From Acidobacteriota bacterium (lineage in GTDB: Bacteria; Acidobacteriota; Thermoanaerobaculia; Multivoradales; Multivoraceae), in NCBI GenBank assembly GCA_029263415.1, contig JAJCXN010000054.1, forward strand, positions 227,156 through 291,155: 64,000 nt of DNA, written 5' to 3'. Below, piece by piece: positions 26,535-55,133 of the stretch (its first letter is position 1; every line of letters begins with the position of its first letter). The translations under genes and the position numbers were made by a program. Under the pieces are notes generated by a model. That model was not told where the DNA came from, ran no database searches, and saw nothing but the letters and a program-made list of their open reading frames with translations.

Positions 26535-27707
26535 CTATTGAGAGGCTGCTCTGGTGGTGCCGAGTTCAGTCGCTGAAGGGAAACCGTCAATGCTCTCGGC
26601 CTGTTCCACGGCGCGCAGAATGGCCTCAGCGACTACCTCCGCTCCAAGAGCACCGATGCGGGTCATGCTGGGCCTTCCGTCCCAGGATCCGGTGGCCAGG
26701 GCGAACAAGGTGTCTCCATCGCTTGGTGTGTGCGCGGGATTGATCGCTCGGGCGAACCCGTCGTCCCCCATCTGGGCCAGCTTGGTAGCCTGGATTTTGG
26801 TCAATCTAGCATTGGTTGCGACCACCCCGATCGTGGTGTTTTCAGTCGGGCGCGGTGCTCGTTGGCTTGGTGGCCCCTTGATCAACTCGCGTGCGTCAGC
26901 CATCGATCGACCATCAGCCGCGCGCGCTCCGGCGATGATGCGGCCGGAGTAGGGGTCGACGATGTCGCCGACGGCATTGACGGCGACCATGGCCGCAACC
27001 GTGAGGCCGTCCTCGGTGGTGATGGAGGCGCTGCCGATGCCCCCCTTCATCGCCGAGCCGGTCGCGCCAAACTTGCCGACGGTGGCGCCTGCGCCAGCAC
27101 CAACGTTGCCTTCGGCCATGGGTTGTGCGCTCGCTATTTGCGATGCTCGATAGCCGCAGTCTGCAGTCGGTCGCACGGACGGCTTGTTGCCAACGCCCAG
27201 ATCAAACAGGATCGCGCTGACCACGATTGGCACCTTCGCGACCTTGACGTCATAGCCAATGCCTTGCTCTTCGAGAAAGCGCACCGCGCCTGATGCAGCG
27301 TCTAGACCAAAAGCACTTCCTCCCGCAAGAACCACGCCATGCACCTCTTGAACGGAATTGACCGGATCCAACAATCCCAGCTCACGAGAACCTGGGGCCC
27401 CGCCGCGCTGTTCTACGCCGCCCACGGCTCCCGCTGGGATCAACACCACAGTGCAACCCGTAGGGCGTTCGGTGAGGGTGTGGTGCCCCACCAATAGGCC
27501 GTCAATGGCTGTGAGGCCCGGGCCAAGCTTGTAGTTCGAGTCACCACCTGAAGGCTGCGAGTTATTCGGGGGGCTGGACATGGCAGTCTCCAGAGAGGTC
27601 GCATTGGGTGATTCGGTGCACGCCGCCAAACAGAGCGCAGCGCTTGCAGCCAGCAAGACCGTTGCGGTTGCTCTCATCTGTGCACGAATCGATGGGGTGA
27701 TAGGCAT
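26535..27707 (-). CDS. P1-family (S58, DmpA-like) aminopeptidase, lipoprotein
   Basis: ATG 27707 has GGAAG 6 nt upstream and is preferred to a TTG at 27725; the product is 390 residues. The signal peptide ends in the lipobox LAAC, so the enzyme is probably lipid-anchored. The body shows the S58 family blocks GLTAIDGLLVGHHTL, VVLAGGSAFGLDAASGAVRFLEEQGIG split over ~residues 120-150, GNVGAGAGATVGK, AMKGGIGSAS, VNAVGDIVDPYSG, NTTIGVVATNARLTK and HTPSDGDTLFALATG. Family members self-cleave into alpha and beta chains and release N-terminal residues from peptides, often small or D-residues and beta-peptides. It leads a three-gene minus-strand operon. Confidence 0.93.
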   Translation of the reverse strand: MPITPSIRAQMRATATVLLAASAALCLAACTESPNATSLETAMSSPPNNSQPSGGDSNYKLGPGLTAIDGLLVGHHTLTERPTGCTVVLIPAGAVGGVEQRGGAPGSRELGLLDPVNSVQEVHGVVLAGGSAFGLDAASGAVRFLEEQGIGYDVKVAKVPIVVSAILFDLGVGNKPSVRPTADCGYRASQIASAQPMAEGNVGAGAGATVGKFGATGSAMKGGIGSASITTEDGLTVAAMVAVNAVGDIVDPYSGRIIAGARAADGRSMADARELIKGPPSQRAPRPTENTTIGVVATNARLTKIQATKLAQMGDDGFARAINPAHTPSDGDTLFALATGSWDGRPSMTRIGALGAEVVAEAILRAVEQAESIDGFPSATELGTTRAASQ

Positions 27708-28609
27708 TGCACTTCCGATTCTCAATTGTGTGACGCATCCTTAAGGCTTGCGCGGTCGGTAGCGGCGGGGGCTTCTCCGATTGTGACAAAAAGAGAGTCC
27801 GATGGTTCGCTAAAGCCCATTGGCTTTGACGGAATCTTCACCGATTCCGCAAGGCGAGCCACTTTTGCTGAAGGCACAGAACGCGCGACTCAGGGTAGCT
27901 ATGCGCTGCGGCGATCACTGCCGACAGCATCACCGCGTCAAAAAGCTCGGGGCCGGGTCAGCGGATATCAACCTTGGTGAGTCAGAGTGACCGGGCACCT
28001 TGGGGAGTTCTTCGGCGTTCCAGGATGTTCGATCATCGGCCACGAGGGCATCGTGCTGCGCCTCGGAGGTCCCTTCCTCGTTCGGTGCCGCTTCAATGCT
28101 GTCCTATACTTATTGAACGTCGGGAACTGGCAAGTCGAGCCTATCGGCGGCGTACTTGTTGGTGGGCAAGGTCATCAGGCCGCTGCTGCTTGGCATTCGC
28201 TTTGAGTCCGATCTTGTTCGTCAGCGAAGGCAAGATGTTCTCTCCGCACTTTCCCTCAGCACTTTCTCTCCGCCCTTTTGGGAATTGCTGACGTTCATGG
28301 TGGTGGACTGCTAGATCCTTGCGATCTGTCGGTGCCCCAGTGGTTCTCGGGCGACGACTTGTTGAGAGTCGATATGAGAGAGCCGCGTTCGGAAACCAGT
28401 TCGGCATCAGATCGACCTTTGCTAGTGGACGTGATCAACGTCGCCGATAAGGACCAACGAGGCCAATGTCAATCCAATGTCGGGACCGTCCTGTGAAACG
28501 TCGAACGAGTTCCGCTACAACGTGCCATGGTTCGAGCTGTTGTTGGTTGATTCCTTGGATGGCCGTTGAGCCTCCTTGCCATGCGGCCCACCCCCAGAGG
28601 GAAGTCGAC
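27708..28609. other. Long gene-free spacer
   Basis: About 900 bp between the divergent P1 peptidase and M20 peptidase genes. Small open frames exist on the plus strand (27726-27980, 27974-28291, 27987-28205), but none resembles a known protein and none has a good ribosome site. Notable elements are two neighbouring hairpins at 27812-27848 and a 13-bp tandem repeat pair at 28246-28271 (gcactttc(c/t)ctc). It may be decayed coding sequence or a regulatory region. Confidence 0.5.
27812..27848. promoter_or_regulatory. Two adjacent perfect hairpins
   Basis: AAAGCC (27812-27817) and GGCTTT (27822-27827) form a 6-bp stem with a 4-nt loop. GGAATC (27831-27836) and GATTCC (27843-27848) form a second 6-bp stem with a 6-nt loop, only 3 nt later. 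They sit ~105-140 bp upstream of the P1 peptidase start. There is no T-run on either strand, so a terminator is unlikely; a structured leader or small RNA is possible. Confidence 0.35.
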
Positions 28610-28630
28610 ATGAGCGGCCCTGCTCGGTGA
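28610..28630 (+). CDS. Six-codon upstream ORF coupled to the M20 peptidase gene
   Basis: ATG at 28610 is preceded at 7 nt by GAGGGAA, the best ribosome site of the area. It encodes MSGPAR and then TGA (28628-28630), which overlaps the in-frame GTG (28627-28629) of the peptidase gene as GTGA. The peptidase frame itself has no ATG with a ribosome site nearby. Either this is a leader peptide that couples translation, or a one-base indel has separated the true start from the gene. Confidence 0.4.
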   Translation: MSGPAR

Positions 28631-29913
28631 CGGAGCCGCTCGCCCAAGGAGTGGCAGACCGGATCGTCGCTGCGGTCGAGGGGCTGGAGGAAGAGTTGGT
28701 TGACTTCTCAGCCGACCTGATCCGTATCCCGACGGTCAACCCACCGGGTGCGCACTATCGACCGTGCGCTGAGTTGATCGGCGAAAGGCTGTGCGAGTTC
28801 GGCTTTGAGGTGGATCAAGTTGTAGCGGAGGACTCTGCTGAGCACTCGACGGCATATCCCCGAGTGAATGTAGTGGGCTTGCGAGAAGGTTCGAGCGATC
28901 GGCCTTTGGTCCACATCAACGGGCACATTGATGTGGTGCCGGTAGGGCACGGTTGGACCGTGGATCCATTTGGCGGCGAGGTCAAGAACGGGCGTCTTTA
29001 TGGGCGCGGCAGCGCCGACATGAAAGCGGGGCTGGCGTGCGGCATCTATGCCACGGAGGCACTGCGGCGTGCAGGCCTTGAGCTATGCGGCAGTGTTGAG
29101 GTGAGTGGCACGGTCGATGAGGAAAGCGGCGGCTTTGCTGGTGTTGCGCACCTTGCCCAGATTGGACGTTTGACGGCTGATCGGATCGACTATGCGCTCA
29201 TCCCTGAACCCCTCGACGTTGATCGAGTGTGCGTGGGGCATCGAGGTGTGTACTGGTTCAAGGTCACTGCTCGAGGGCAGATCGGCCACGGTTCGATGCC
29301 CTTCCTCGGAGTCAACGCGATCGCCGAGACCGGTGCCTTGCTCGAATCGGTTCGCACCCAGTTGGAACCTCGGCTAGCGCAGCGGGTCACCGCCATGCCG
29401 GTGGTGCCCGCGGATGCGCGACGCGCAACCATCAACATCAATGCGATCCTCGGTGGTCAAGGTGGTGAGGATCCACAGACCCCGTGCGTTGCGGATCATT
29501 GCGAGACGATCTTTGATCGCCGGTTTCTGATCGAGGAGGAGTTCGAAGCGTCGAAGCAGGAAATCGTTGAACTGCTTCAGCAGGTGGAGGCGGAGCATCC
29601 AAACTGGAGCTTCGAGATCGAGGATCTGATGGTGGTACACCCGACACAGACCCCTGACGGGTCGCCGCTAGTGGCCACGCTCGAACACAACATCGAACAA
29701 GTCTTAGGCCGAGAGGCGATGCGGATTGCTAGCCCTGGCACGTACGATCAGAAGCACTTTTCGAAGATCGGGGGAGTGCACCATTGCGTGGCCTACGGAC
29801 CTGGAATCTTGGAACAGGCGCACCAGCCTGACGAGTGGTGTGGCATTCAGGACATGGTCGATAGCGCCAAGGTGATGGCCTTGAGCATCGCCGAATTGAT
29901 CGGAGTGCGTTAG
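28627..29913 (+). CDS. M20-family metallopeptidase (ArgE/DapE-like deacylase)
   Basis: The frame is open from a TTG at 28576, but GTG 28627 is preferred because it overlaps the stop of a short ORF with a strong ribosome site; the product is 428 residues. The two-zinc site is complete: VHINGHIDVVPVG (His, Asp), GRGSADMKAG (bridging Asp), GTVDEESGG (catalytic and ligand Glu), LIPEPLDVD, and the final ligand His in DQKHFSKIGG. The lid/dimerisation domain carries GQIGHGSMPFLGVNAI. Members hydrolyse N-acyl amino acids or dipeptides; the exact substrate is open. Its stop overlaps the convergent aminotransferase stop by 4 bp. Confidence 0.92.
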   Translation: MTEPLAQGVADRIVAAVEGLEEELVDFSADLIRIPTVNPPGAHYRPCAELIGERLCEFGFEVDQVVAEDSAEHSTAYPRVNVVGLREGSSDRPLVHINGHIDVVPVGHGWTVDPFGGEVKNGRLYGRGSADMKAGLACGIYATEALRRAGLELCGSVEVSGTVDEESGGFAGVAHLAQIGRLTADRIDYALIPEPLDVDRVCVGHRGVYWFKVTARGQIGHGSMPFLGVNAIAETGALLESVRTQLEPRLAQRVTAMPVVPADARRATININAILGGQGGEDPQTPCVADHCETIFDRRFLIEEEFEASKQEIVELLQQVEAEHPNWSFEIEDLMVVHPTQTPDGSPLVATLEHNIEQVLGREAMRIASPGTYDQKHFSKIGGVHHCVAYGPGILEQAHQPDEWCGIQDMVDSAKVMALSIAELIGVR

Positions 29914-31250
29914 TCGCCTAAAGCCGCGCACGCCGCGCCGAGTCGCTCAACTCCGTCGGTGACCTCGGCTTCGGAGATCAGTAGTGACGGCCCCAGGCGG
30001 ACTACGTTGTTGTGCAGCCCACCCAAGCCGACAAGCAGTCCATGCTTGCGCGTGGATTCCAGAAGTTGGCTGGCACGGACTGCGTCCGGAGCTGTCGCTT
30101 GGTCGACGATCTCTAGCGCTTGCATCAGACCGCGACCTCGGACGTTGCCGATCCAAGAGTGCCTTTCCCCAATCGCCTCGAGACCCGCACGTAGCTGATG
30201 CCCGCGCGTGGCAGCTCGCATGGGCACCTGCTCTCGTTCCATGATCTCGATGGTGGTGTCGGCAGCGGCCATGCAGATTGGGTTGCCTCCGAATGTGGAG
30301 AGCGTTTTGCTGGTCCAACTAGCGGCGACCGCGTCGGTGGCCATGGTGGCGCCGACCGGGAAACCGGCCGCAATACCCTTGGCCATGATCATGAGGTCAG
30401 GTGCGACTCCTGCGTGGTCGATGCCCCACCACAGGTCCCCGGTGCGACCGAACCCGGTCTGTACCTCGTCTGCGATCAAGAGCCCGCCGCGCTCTTTGAT
30501 CACCTCAGCGGCTTGGCGCATGTATTCGTCTGGGAGTACGTTGAATCCACCGACGCCTTGAATCGGCTCGAAGATCAAAGCGGCAGGTTGACCGGAAGTC
30601 GTGGTGTCGATGACCTCGACCAATTCGTCGATCCAGTGTCCCACGCAGTCCGCATTGCAGGGGGTGTTGTATGGACAACGATAGGTGTGAGGAGCCTTTG
30701 CGTGCACGATGCCGGGTGCAGGGTTGGCGTTACGCCAGGTCCCGTGCGCGGTGACGGTCGCTGCCAGCGTGCTGCGTCCGGAGTACGCGTTGCGCAAGGC
30801 GACGATCTCGCTGCGGCCGGTGTGGATGCGCGCAGCCATGATTGCGGTCTCCACCGCCTCGGTACCGCTGTTGGTGAAGAAGGTGCGAGTGAGGCCTGCA
30901 GGAGCGATTCTGTTCAGGCGCTCGGCGACTGCAACCTGGGGCTCGGAGATGTAGAGGGTAGAGGTGTGGCCAAGCTTGCCGGCCTGCTCGCGCACACGTT
31001 CGACCACCTCAGGGTGGCAGTGGCCCAAAGAGGTCGTAAGGATGCCGCCAAACAGATCGAGGTAGCGGTTCTTGTCCGTGTCGATAGCCCAGACGCCTTC
31101 GCCGTGATCGAGCACAAGTGGCTGCGCGTAGTACGGCTTGACCGACGGGAACAGTGCGTCGTGATGACGTTGGACGGGGTCCGTTGTGAAGCCGGTCCTG
31201 GCCGCAGAAGCGGTCATTGCCTGCGGCTGGATCGCGGTGGTGTCGCTCAT
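29910..31250 (-). CDS. Class III PLP-dependent aminotransferase (AGXT2-like)
   Basis: A 446-residue fold-type I transaminase; the ATG has a strong GGAGGGGAG ribosome site. Markers are LDLFGGILTTSLGHCHPEVV, FFTNSGTEAVETAIMAAR, LIFEPIQGVGGF, LLIADEVQTGFGRTGDLWWG and the Schiff-base Lys in DLMIMAKGIAAGFP. The segment PHTYRCPYNTPCNADCVGHW is typical of alanine-glyoxylate/beta-amino-acid (AGXT2) and related omega-aminotransferases. It probably moves amino groups from omega- or beta-amino acids to pyruvate or glyoxylate. It is convergent with the M20 peptidase gene and divergent from the M42 peptidase gene, which fits amino-acid catabolism. Confidence 0.93.
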   Translation of the reverse strand: MSDTTAIQPQAMTASAARTGFTTDPVQRHHDALFPSVKPYYAQPLVLDHGEGVWAIDTDKNRYLDLFGGILTTSLGHCHPEVVERVREQAGKLGHTSTLYISEPQVAVAERLNRIAPAGLTRTFFTNSGTEAVETAIMAARIHTGRSEIVALRNAYSGRSTLAATVTAHGTWRNANPAPGIVHAKAPHTYRCPYNTPCNADCVGHWIDELVEVIDTTTSGQPAALIFEPIQGVGGFNVLPDEYMRQAAEVIKERGGLLIADEVQTGFGRTGDLWWGIDHAGVAPDLMIMAKGIAAGFPVGATMATDAVAASWTSKTLSTFGGNPICMAAADTTIEIMEREQVPMRAATRGHQLRAGLEAIGERHSWIGNVRGRGLMQALEIVDQATAPDAVRASQLLESTRKHGLLVGLGGLHNNVVRLGPSLLISEAEVTDGVERLGAACAALGD

Positions 31251-31371
31251 GTTGGTCTCCCCTCCGGTTCCTGGGGCCTATGGTGTCTAAGGGGCGATGC
31301 GGGCTATGGTGCCTGCGCTCTGAGTCAGGTCGCGGGCCAGCTGCGTTTGGCCTGGTGCTAGCGTTGACGTC

Positions 31372-33582
31372 ATGCACATCATCTCAGTGATCCGGCGAAG
31401 TTCAAACCCCCACTGGCTGCTTGCCCTAGTGATGCTCTCCTGGCCCACTCCAGGAAGTGCACAGGACCTCGCACTTCGCGACCAAGTGGTCAGCATGTTG
31501 GCAACCCCGGCCGTGGTCGGGCGGGAGGCACTTGCCGCTCGCTCAGTGGTGAGTGCGCTCGGTGCAGACGCTGAGCGAGACCGGCTAGGCAACGTTGTCC
31601 TGGTCCTTGGCAGTGGCTCGCCGCGCCGCTTGTTCGTTGCTCCGCTCGATGAACCTGGATACGCGGTGAGTCGTATTCAGAATGATGGCTACCTGCGCTT
31701 AGTGCCGCTGGGCGACCGCGATCACGGCGCGCTCTTCGATCAGTTCCACTTTGGGCAGAAGGTTCAGATCATGACGCGCCGTGGCCTTGTGATCGGCGCA
31801 ATTGCTATTCCGTCGACTCATCTGCAGGGCTTAAGGAGAGACGGTGAAACTCCATGGACGTTCCACGACGCGGTCGTCGACATTGGTGCCGAAAGTGCAG
31901 CCGAGGCGGCTGAACTCGGTGTGTCTTTGCTCGATACCGTGACTCTAATCAAGCGCCCAACGGTGCTGGCGGATGGAACCGTGGCGGCGCCTCATGCTGC
32001 GCTCAAGGCGGCATCGACGGCGATGATGATGGCTGCCGAGCAGGCCAAGGCGAATGGTGTTCAAGGAACCGCGGTGTTCGCTTGGACTGTGCTCGATTCG
32101 CTCAATCGCAAGGGGCTAGAAGCGGTGGTCAATCGGCACGGCCCGTTTGATGAAGCGGTCTTGCTGTCCAACCGCTTCCACCGATCCCCTGACGCTGCTG
32201 TCTCCGCAGCCAGCGAGCGCGGGATCCGACGCGCGGGGGATCTGGCGACCAACGGTGACGCAGGAACGGTTGGCCATGATCCGCGAGGCGCTGCTCCGGG
32301 TACCGGTGGCCCCGATTGGGGAGACGCCGTCGTGAGTTGGCTGGGGGTTCCGAGCCAGTTTGCTGGCACACCGGTGGAGAGGGTAGCGCTCGCTGATGTC
32401 GCGACGCTGGCTGAGGCCATTGCGCGCGCCGCTCGAGTTGCGGCGAGTCCCAGAGGGTCTGCTGCTGGTTCGATCTCAGTGAAACCCGCCTACGCCGACA
32501 ACCGCCCGGACGAGCACACGGAATCGGATGAGCACACAGAATCGGATGAGCACACAGAATCGGCCGAACTGCTGGCAGCCTTGGTCGCCCGTGCCGGGGT
32601 CTCGGGGGCTGAAGGCCCGGTGCGCGACGAGGTGCTGGCTCGACTGCCACGCTGGGCTAGGCCGCGAGTAGATGCAGCCGGCAACGTCGTAGTCGCGTTG
32701 GGCCCGGACGCCGGGTCCGATCGAACCCGGCATCGGGTTTTCGTTGCCCACATGGATGAAGTCGGATTCCGTGTATCCAAGGTCCTCGCCGACGGTCGCC
32801 TGCAGCTTGAACGTCGCGGTGGCTTCTACCCCTGGCTGTGGGAGGCGCAAGCTGCGGTAGTGCGAACCCAGCAAGGGGATGTGCCGGGGATCTTTGAACC
32901 GCGACCTGACTATCTGGCGTCGCAGACCCGGTCCTTCCGAACGGCCCAAATCGTTGATGTCGGCGCTGGGTCGCGGCAACGTGCCCTCGCGATGGGGGTA
33001 CGTGAGGGTTCAACTACGGTGACCATGCCCAAGAAGATGGAGCGCATTGGTCGACACCGTGCGTTGGCTCGGGGCTTCGATGATCGCGTTGGTAGCGCAG
33101 CTCTCTTGCTTGCTTTGCGTCGGATTGATCCGGAGCAAGTCAAGCGACCGATCACGTTTGCATGGTCAGTTGAGGAGGAGGTTGGACTGATCGGAGCAAC
33201 CGCTTTGGCCCGAGACCTCGGCGAGATCGAAGCGGTGTATCCGATCGACACCCATGTATCTTCTGATTCTCCACTGGAGAGCGAGGCGTACGCCTACAGT
33301 CGTTTGGGTGGCGGCGCTGTGCTGCGCGCGCTCGAGAGCATCTTGTTCATCGCCGAGGATGATCTCGAGCATGTTCAGGCCCTTGCGCGCTCGCTAGACC
33401 TGCCGCTGCAGGTGGCCATGACCCACGGCGGCACCGATGGACAGCCTTTCCTGGCCTTTGGTGGGCGTAGCGTTCCATTGTCGTGGCCTGGTCGCTACTC
33501 GCACTCGCCGATCGAAGTGATGGATCTACGAGACCTCGACACCCTCGTCAATTTGATTGTCGCTATTGCTCTAGAACCCTAG
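31372..33582 (+). CDS. Secreted double-domain M42-like metallopeptidase with an inactive first half
   Basis: A 736-residue protein with a signal peptide (LLALVMLSWPTPGSAQ). Family members have about 350 residues; here two homologous halves are joined by a DEHTES linker repeat (residues 380-397). The second half keeps the M42 metal and catalytic set: FVAHMDEVGF, ARGFDDRVGSAAL, AWSVEEEVGLIGA, YPIDTHVSSDSP and RYSHSPIEV. The first half aligns by order but reads FVAPLDEPGY, HAALKAASTAMMMA and AWTVLDSLNRKG, so His, the DDR Asp and the Glu pair are gone. The first domain may be structural, substrate-binding or inhibitory. M42 enzymes are aminopeptidases that form tetrahedral complexes. Export from the cytoplasm is unusual for this family. 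Confidence 0.85.
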   Translation: MHIISVIRRSSNPHWLLALVMLSWPTPGSAQDLALRDQVVSMLATPAVVGREALAARSVVSALGADAERDRLGNVVLVLGSGSPRRLFVAPLDEPGYAVSRIQNDGYLRLVPLGDRDHGALFDQFHFGQKVQIMTRRGLVIGAIAIPSTHLQGLRRDGETPWTFHDAVVDIGAESAAEAAELGVSLLDTVTLIKRPTVLADGTVAAPHAALKAASTAMMMAAEQAKANGVQGTAVFAWTVLDSLNRKGLEAVVNRHGPFDEAVLLSNRFHRSPDAAVSAASERGIRRAGDLATNGDAGTVGHDPRGAAPGTGGPDWGDAVVSWLGVPSQFAGTPVERVALADVATLAEAIARAARVAASPRGSAAGSISVKPAYADNRPDEHTESDEHTESDEHTESAELLAALVARAGVSGAEGPVRDEVLARLPRWARPRVDAAGNVVVALGPDAGSDRTRHRVFVAHMDEVGFRVSKVLADGRLQLERRGGFYPWLWEAQAAVVRTQQGDVPGIFEPRPDYLASQTRSFRTAQIVDVGAGSRQRALAMGVREGSTTVTMPKKMERIGRHRALARGFDDRVGSAALLLALRRIDPEQVKRPITFAWSVEEEVGLIGATALARDLGEIEAVYPIDTHVSSDSPLESEAYAYSRLGGGAVLRALESILFIAEDDLEHVQALARSLDLPLQVAMTHGGTDGQPFLAFGGRSVPLSWPGRYSHSPIEVMDLRDLDTLVNLIVAIALEP
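32509..32562 (+). repeat. Three 18-bp coding repeats (DEHTES)
   Basis: Exact 18-bp units start at 32509, 32527 and 32545, differing at only two silent positions (gac/gat and acg/aca). They encode the hexapeptide DEHTES three times and form the hinge between the two halves of the M42-like protein. Near-identity suggests a recent slippage expansion. Confidence 0.95.
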
Positions 33583-33604
33583 AACTCTAGTTCTCCAGAA
33601 CCCT
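33573..33604. repeat. Short repeats around the M42 gene stop codon
   Basis: agaaccct occurs at 33573-33580 and 33597-33604, with agaactct at 33581-33588 between them. AGAACT (33581-33586) and AGTTCT (33589-33594) also form a near-perfect palindrome. The array spans the stop codon (33580-33582). It has no T-run and may be chance or a processing hairpin. Confidence 0.4.
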
Positions 33605-34665
33605 GAGAGCGCGCTCGGCGGCCAGCTGTGATTCGGCCACGGGAGCCGAGCCGCTTCGAGCGCAGAGCTGTGTTGCGGTGAAAGCTAGGGTTGGGCGAGG
33701 TCTTTCTCAGTAAGAGCATGCGCCTTGGTGAACTGTCAGGCGAGGCGCAGCATCGTCCCTGGCCCGCGCCGGCCTGGAACTGTCTTTGATCTGCTTCTGC
33801 GAGACTCCGCTTTCGGGCTTGCGCTTGTTCCTGGTGGTCGATCGCACGCGAAGTCGCCTTGAAGCAGGTTCGCGATGGCAATGAAGGGGTGCATCGATCT
33901 GGTCTTAGAGTTGTTACGCCAATCGATGCTTCGAGGATGGTAAGGGCCTCGCTGCGGTGTCCGTGAGCCAGCCGAGATTGACAGTATGTAGAGCGCGATT
34001 GATCAGTCTGCGATGACGACAAGTTCGCTACCAAGAGACGTACGCTCCAGTGTGAGCGTCTGGTCGGACTTGCCTTGGTCGATACACCTTAGCCGAACAG
34101 CGCCAGTAACCGCACTTAAGTGGGCGGTTCAGGAAAGGGCCCAGCTGATCGACGCGCGTTGAGGGAGGCGACCGCACAGTCCAGCACTTCGTCGACGTGA
34201 ACTCACGGCCAGCGCGGTCACGTGAGTCCGCTGTTTCAACAGGTTGCCCAAGAAGAAGTTGCCGGTGTGTCCAGCGGTTGAGCGTTCCCTCTGCGTCGTG
34301 TCTCTGCCAGCTGAAGAAACTGGGTCTGGAACCCGTTCGCAATCCAAATAAATGCCGGTTCGGCGAGAGCAGGTTGAAATGCGTAAATGTCTGTAAACAA
34401 AGGGGATCTTTCTAGGTCCCGCTTCGCGAAGTGCACCAGGAGATCGGCAGAGAGAAGTTTGGCCTCTAAGTGCAGAACCAGTAGTTAGGATAGCCCGATA
34501 GGCCACCGCTCGGTGGAACGTTTCTTGTAGCAATCGCCCATAGTCGCAAAGTCGAGGGGACTCGACCTTCGCAGCGCGATCCAGTCTTCCTGGCCCACGC
34601 CGTTGCAGTTCGCTGTGGTTGTCAAACAAAAGGATCAGTTGAGAAGCGGACGCGCCGCTCTAACT
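33605..34665. other. 1-kb gene-free region upstream of the giant gene
   Basis: No frame on either strand looks like a real protein; the open minus-strand frames at 33579-34034 and 34129-34629 have no recognisable motifs. It contains an 8-bp inverted repeat (GCATCGAT 33891-33898, ATCGATGC 33922-33929). About 250 bp before the giant gene there is a 7-bp hairpin (GGGATCT 34403-34409 with AGGTCCC 34414-34420, one G-U pair), followed at once by the palindrome CTTCGCGAAG (34422-34431). It should hold the promoter of the giant operon; I found no clear sigma-70 pair. Confidence 0.5.
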
Positions 34666-34679
34666 GGAGGGGGAAAGTG

Positions 34680-55129
<20,450 letters not shown>

Positions 55130-55133
<4 letters not shown>

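Noticed and set aside
30198..31361. 387-codon plus-strand open frame
   Set aside because: It lies antisense to the clear class III aminotransferase gene, has no recognisable motifs and shows the base bias expected from the complementary codons.
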